Positions 14,666 through 16,019 of a stretch of 16,019 bases of DNA are shown piece by piece. The stretch lies in NCBI GenBank assembly GCA_018061485.1, contig JAGOUA010000003.1:1-16019 (forward strand), written 5' to 3'. Each line of letters begins with the position of its first letter. The stretch's first letter is position 1. Under the pieces are notes generated by a model. That model worked only from the letters and a program-made list of their open reading frames with translations, had not been told where the DNA came from and ran no database searches. Source of the stretch: Patescibacteria group bacterium (GTDB lineage Bacteria > Patescibacteriota > Patescibacteriia > 2-12-FULL-60-25). The translations under genes and the position numbers were made by a program.

Positions 14666-15466
14666 CTATCCACTCGCTCCCTCAGCGGGGACGGGGTGGC
14701 CCTTGCCCTTCACGGACGTGATGGTTCCAGAAAGGAACTGAATAGACAAGAGGGCGAACACGAAGGCCTGTACAAAGCCGGAGAAGATACTGAGGGCGAG
14801 GAACGGTAACGGGACGAAGAACTGGGTGTAGGTCGAAAGGCTCACGATCACCAGAATCATGACGTCTCCCGCGAAGATATTCCCGAAGAGACGAGCGGAC
14901 AGGGAAAGAATTTTTGCCAGTTCACCGATGATATCGAGGAGTCCCATGAATAGATCCAAGAAGGCAAAGCCGACATCTCGCAGAGAACGAGCGTGTATCA
15001 ACGGCGCAATTTTGATGAAGTTGCCAAGGTGCTTAAGCGGTGAGAACGCGAAGGCGAGAACGTGGGCAAGACCCAGAACCACCAACGCGAGACTCAGTGT
15101 TTGGTTGAGATCGGACGTCGAGAGGCGCATCAGGGGTTCGCCTTCGTACGTGATCTGAAAGAGGAGGGGAAGAAGCGAGAGCTGGTTCGCGAGTCCAATG
15201 AACAGGATCAGTGTGACAATGAGGGGGAGAAACTTCCGGGCCTCTTTTTTTGATCCAAAGGCACTCGTGAGCTGGATGTCGAAGTATTCAACCACCTGTT
15301 CGACGGCCGCTTGGAGGCGACTGGGGACGATGCCGAGATTCCTTCGGACGATCAAAGCGAAGATGATTAAGAGCAGGGAGGTGGTAAATGCCGCGATCAC
15401 GCCGTTGGTGATGGGTATCGAGCCCAAGAACGTGATCACGCGAGGAGGGATAGAAATGGAGAGCAT
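14666..15466 (-). CDS. atpB: F1Fo ATP synthase subunit a
   Basis: 266 residues with about six hydrophobic segments. The essential arginine is Arg192 in SARLFGNIFAGD (190-201), equivalent to Arg210 of E. coli, which separates the two ion half-channels facing the c-ring. The conserved Gln233 lies in GFVQAFVFALLSIQFLSG, the last long helix. It forms the stator ion path in the membrane. The short C-terminal tail after residue 252 is polar. The ATG lies 12 bases after the atpZ stop. Nothing in the sequence alone tells whether the path carries H+ or Na+; the c subunit favours Na+. Confidence 0.95.
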   Translation of the reverse strand: MLSISIPPRVITFLGSIPITNGVIAAFTTSLLLIIFALIVRRNLGIVPSRLQAAVEQVVEYFDIQLTSAFGSKKEARKFLPLIVTLILFIGLANQLSLLPLLFQITYEGEPLMRLSTSDLNQTLSLALVVLGLAHVLAFAFSPLKHLGNFIKIAPLIHARSLRDVGFAFLDLFMGLLDIIGELAKILSLSARLFGNIFAGDVMILVIVSLSTYTQFFVPLPFLALSIFSGFVQAFVFALLSIQFLSGTITSVKGKGHPVPAEGASG

Positions 15467-15478
15467 AGCGAAAGCGGG

Positions 15479-15712
15479 CTAGGCTTGAGGCTTTTTAGAG
15501 AGAAAGCGGCGTTTGAGAATTGTGATCATGATGAGTTGATTGACGGGAAACGAGAGAACGAGAGCAGTGATCATGATCTTCGGTCCTGTTCCTAGCGCTC
15601 GGTCGATCAGCCAACCGATACCCAAGAAGAGACCAAGAAGAAGAAAGTTCCCAAAAACGATCCAAAGACGCACTTGCCAGAGGAGGAAGGGATTATCGAG
15701 AGGGCTTTCCAT
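15479..15712 (-). CDS. atpZ: AtpZ/AtpI-family small membrane protein
   Basis: 77 residues with two membrane helices (about 12-34 and 44-66). The loop GWLIDRALGTGPKI matches the AtpZ/AtpI family pattern 'GxxxDxxLGTxP'. It is the first gene of the ATP synthase operon, where atpZ or atpI genes are usually found. Proposed roles are helping c-ring assembly and forming an Mg2+/Ca2+ channel; neither is settled. The frame upstream of this ATG stays open for 20 codons but contains no standard start, so the ATG at 15712 is the likely start. No separate second atpI gene is visible. Confidence 0.8.
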   Translation of the reverse strand: MESPLDNPFLLWQVRLWIVFGNFLLLGLFLGIGWLIDRALGTGPKIMITALVLSFPVNQLIMITILKRRFLSKKPQA

Positions 15713-15726
15713 AAAGACAGGGTCTA

Positions 15727-15756
15727 TTCTTACTCCTCTTGCGCGGGCTTGTCCAA
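15727..15756 (-). promoter_or_regulatory. Candidate promoter of the atp operon
   Basis: On the minus strand TTGGAC (15751-15756) is followed after 18 bases by TAAGAA (15727-15732), or after 19 by AAGAAT. Both boxes are partial matches. The expected transcript would carry a leader of only about 5-8 bases before atpZ. AGGAG on this strand lies about 21 bases before the ATG, too far for a ribosome site. Confidence 0.33.
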
Positions 15757-15805
15757 TAGAGGCACGTGGTCAAGCGTCTGCTCGCGCTTTCTTCTTCGCT
15801 CATGC

Positions 15806-15834
15806 TTGACGAAGGGGGCAAAACCAGCCAGACT
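15806..15834 (+). promoter_or_regulatory. Candidate divergent promoter towards the right edge
   Basis: TTGACG (15806-15811) is followed after 17 bases by CAGACT (15829-15834), three of six matches to TATAAT. It would drive the possible gene starting at 15882. The region 15713-15881 shows no other gene that I can support. Confidence 0.22.
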
Positions 15835-15881
15835 AAAGGACCCTTGGGGGGAATCTCTTCAAACAAGAAAAGAGGGATCGA

Positions 15882-16019
15882 ATGACAACGGAACAGGATA
15901 CGGGGGCAGAAGGAGATTTTTGTCCAACTACAACCCTCACGAAGCAAAAGGGTTCCGCAGGTGTGGACCTCTGGTGGGAGCTGATCGTGCATCTTTGGGA
16001 GGTGCTTCCACGATTACAA
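15882..16019 (+). CDS. Possible hypothetical protein, N-terminal part only
   Basis: An ATG opens 46 codons without a stop up to the window edge. The visible protein is polar and acidic at first (MTTEQDTGAEGD), then a neutral stretch, then an amphipathic Trp-rich segment (LWWELIVHLWEVLPR). AGAGGG 5 bases before the ATG could be a ribosome binding site, which would be unusual for this window; the base before the ATG is A, also unusual here. I do not recognise a family. It could be the start of a real gene divergent from the atp operon or a chance open frame. Confidence 0.38.
   Translation, partial: MTTEQDTGAEGDFCPTTTLTKQKGSAGVDLWWELIVHLWEVLPRLQ

Noticed and set aside
15693..15992. Minus-strand open frame of 99 codons upstream of atpZ
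   Set aside because: Overlaps the atpZ start in another frame, with unlikely composition and no family resemblance; I keep the region as a divergent promoter instead.

Overview
The window looks like a chromosomal segment of a Candidate Phyla Radiation (Patescibacteria) bacterium. This is inferred, not shown by any rRNA. The reasons are a PrgI / TraC-like / VirB4 cluster with no relaxase or mating-pair genes, a following single-pass protein with a 'GSYSN' domain start, very tight gene packing, small proteins, and start codons with almost no Shine-Dalgarno sequences. TGA is a normal stop (comF and ccdA end on it), so this is not a code-25 lineage. Base composition is moderate and fairly uniform, and there are no insertion sequences, phage genes, tRNAs or CRISPR arrays.

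Layout. (1) 2-3453, plus strand: the C-terminal end of a PrgI-family membrane protein, a TraC-like protein, a VirB4-type ATPase, and a membrane-anchored protein with a probable NTF2/VirB8-like periplasmic domain. Together they read as a minimal type IV secretion-like machine of unknown task. (2) 3475-5951, plus strand: comF (phosphoribosyltransferase linked to competence in other bacteria), trhO (tRNA U34 hydroxylase, rhodanese type) and ccdA (membrane thiol-electron carrier). (3) 5934-8815: a CPA2 cation/proton antiporter with a C-terminal RCK domain (minus), a small polytopic VTT/DedA-like protein (plus), and a YgaP-like membrane rhodanese (minus). (4) 8887-15712, minus strand: a complete F1Fo ATP synthase operon, atpZ-B-E-F-H-A-G-D-C, closed by a hairpin terminator whose loop holds the atpC stop codon. 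(5) 15713-16019: a probable divergent promoter region and the start of a possible plus-strand gene leaving the window.

Most notable signals. Subunit c carries the two-carboxylate pattern (Glu28 and Glu61-Ser62-Thr63) known from Na+-coupled rings, so this ATP synthase may run on sodium. Nearly every gene starts with T immediately before the start codon (16 of 18 complete genes) and lacks a Shine-Dalgarno sequence. Several genes also have a TATAAT-like box only 4-10 bases before the start codon, which suggests leaderless or near-leaderless mRNAs. Together these point to a start-site logic different from the E. coli model.

How the genes fit together. The ATP synthase and the antiporter handle membrane ion gradients. 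CcdA and the two rhodanese proteins handle thiol and sulfur chemistry or tRNA modification. The VirB4 cluster next to comF may relate to DNA or protein transfer across the envelope, but nothing in the window proves the cargo.
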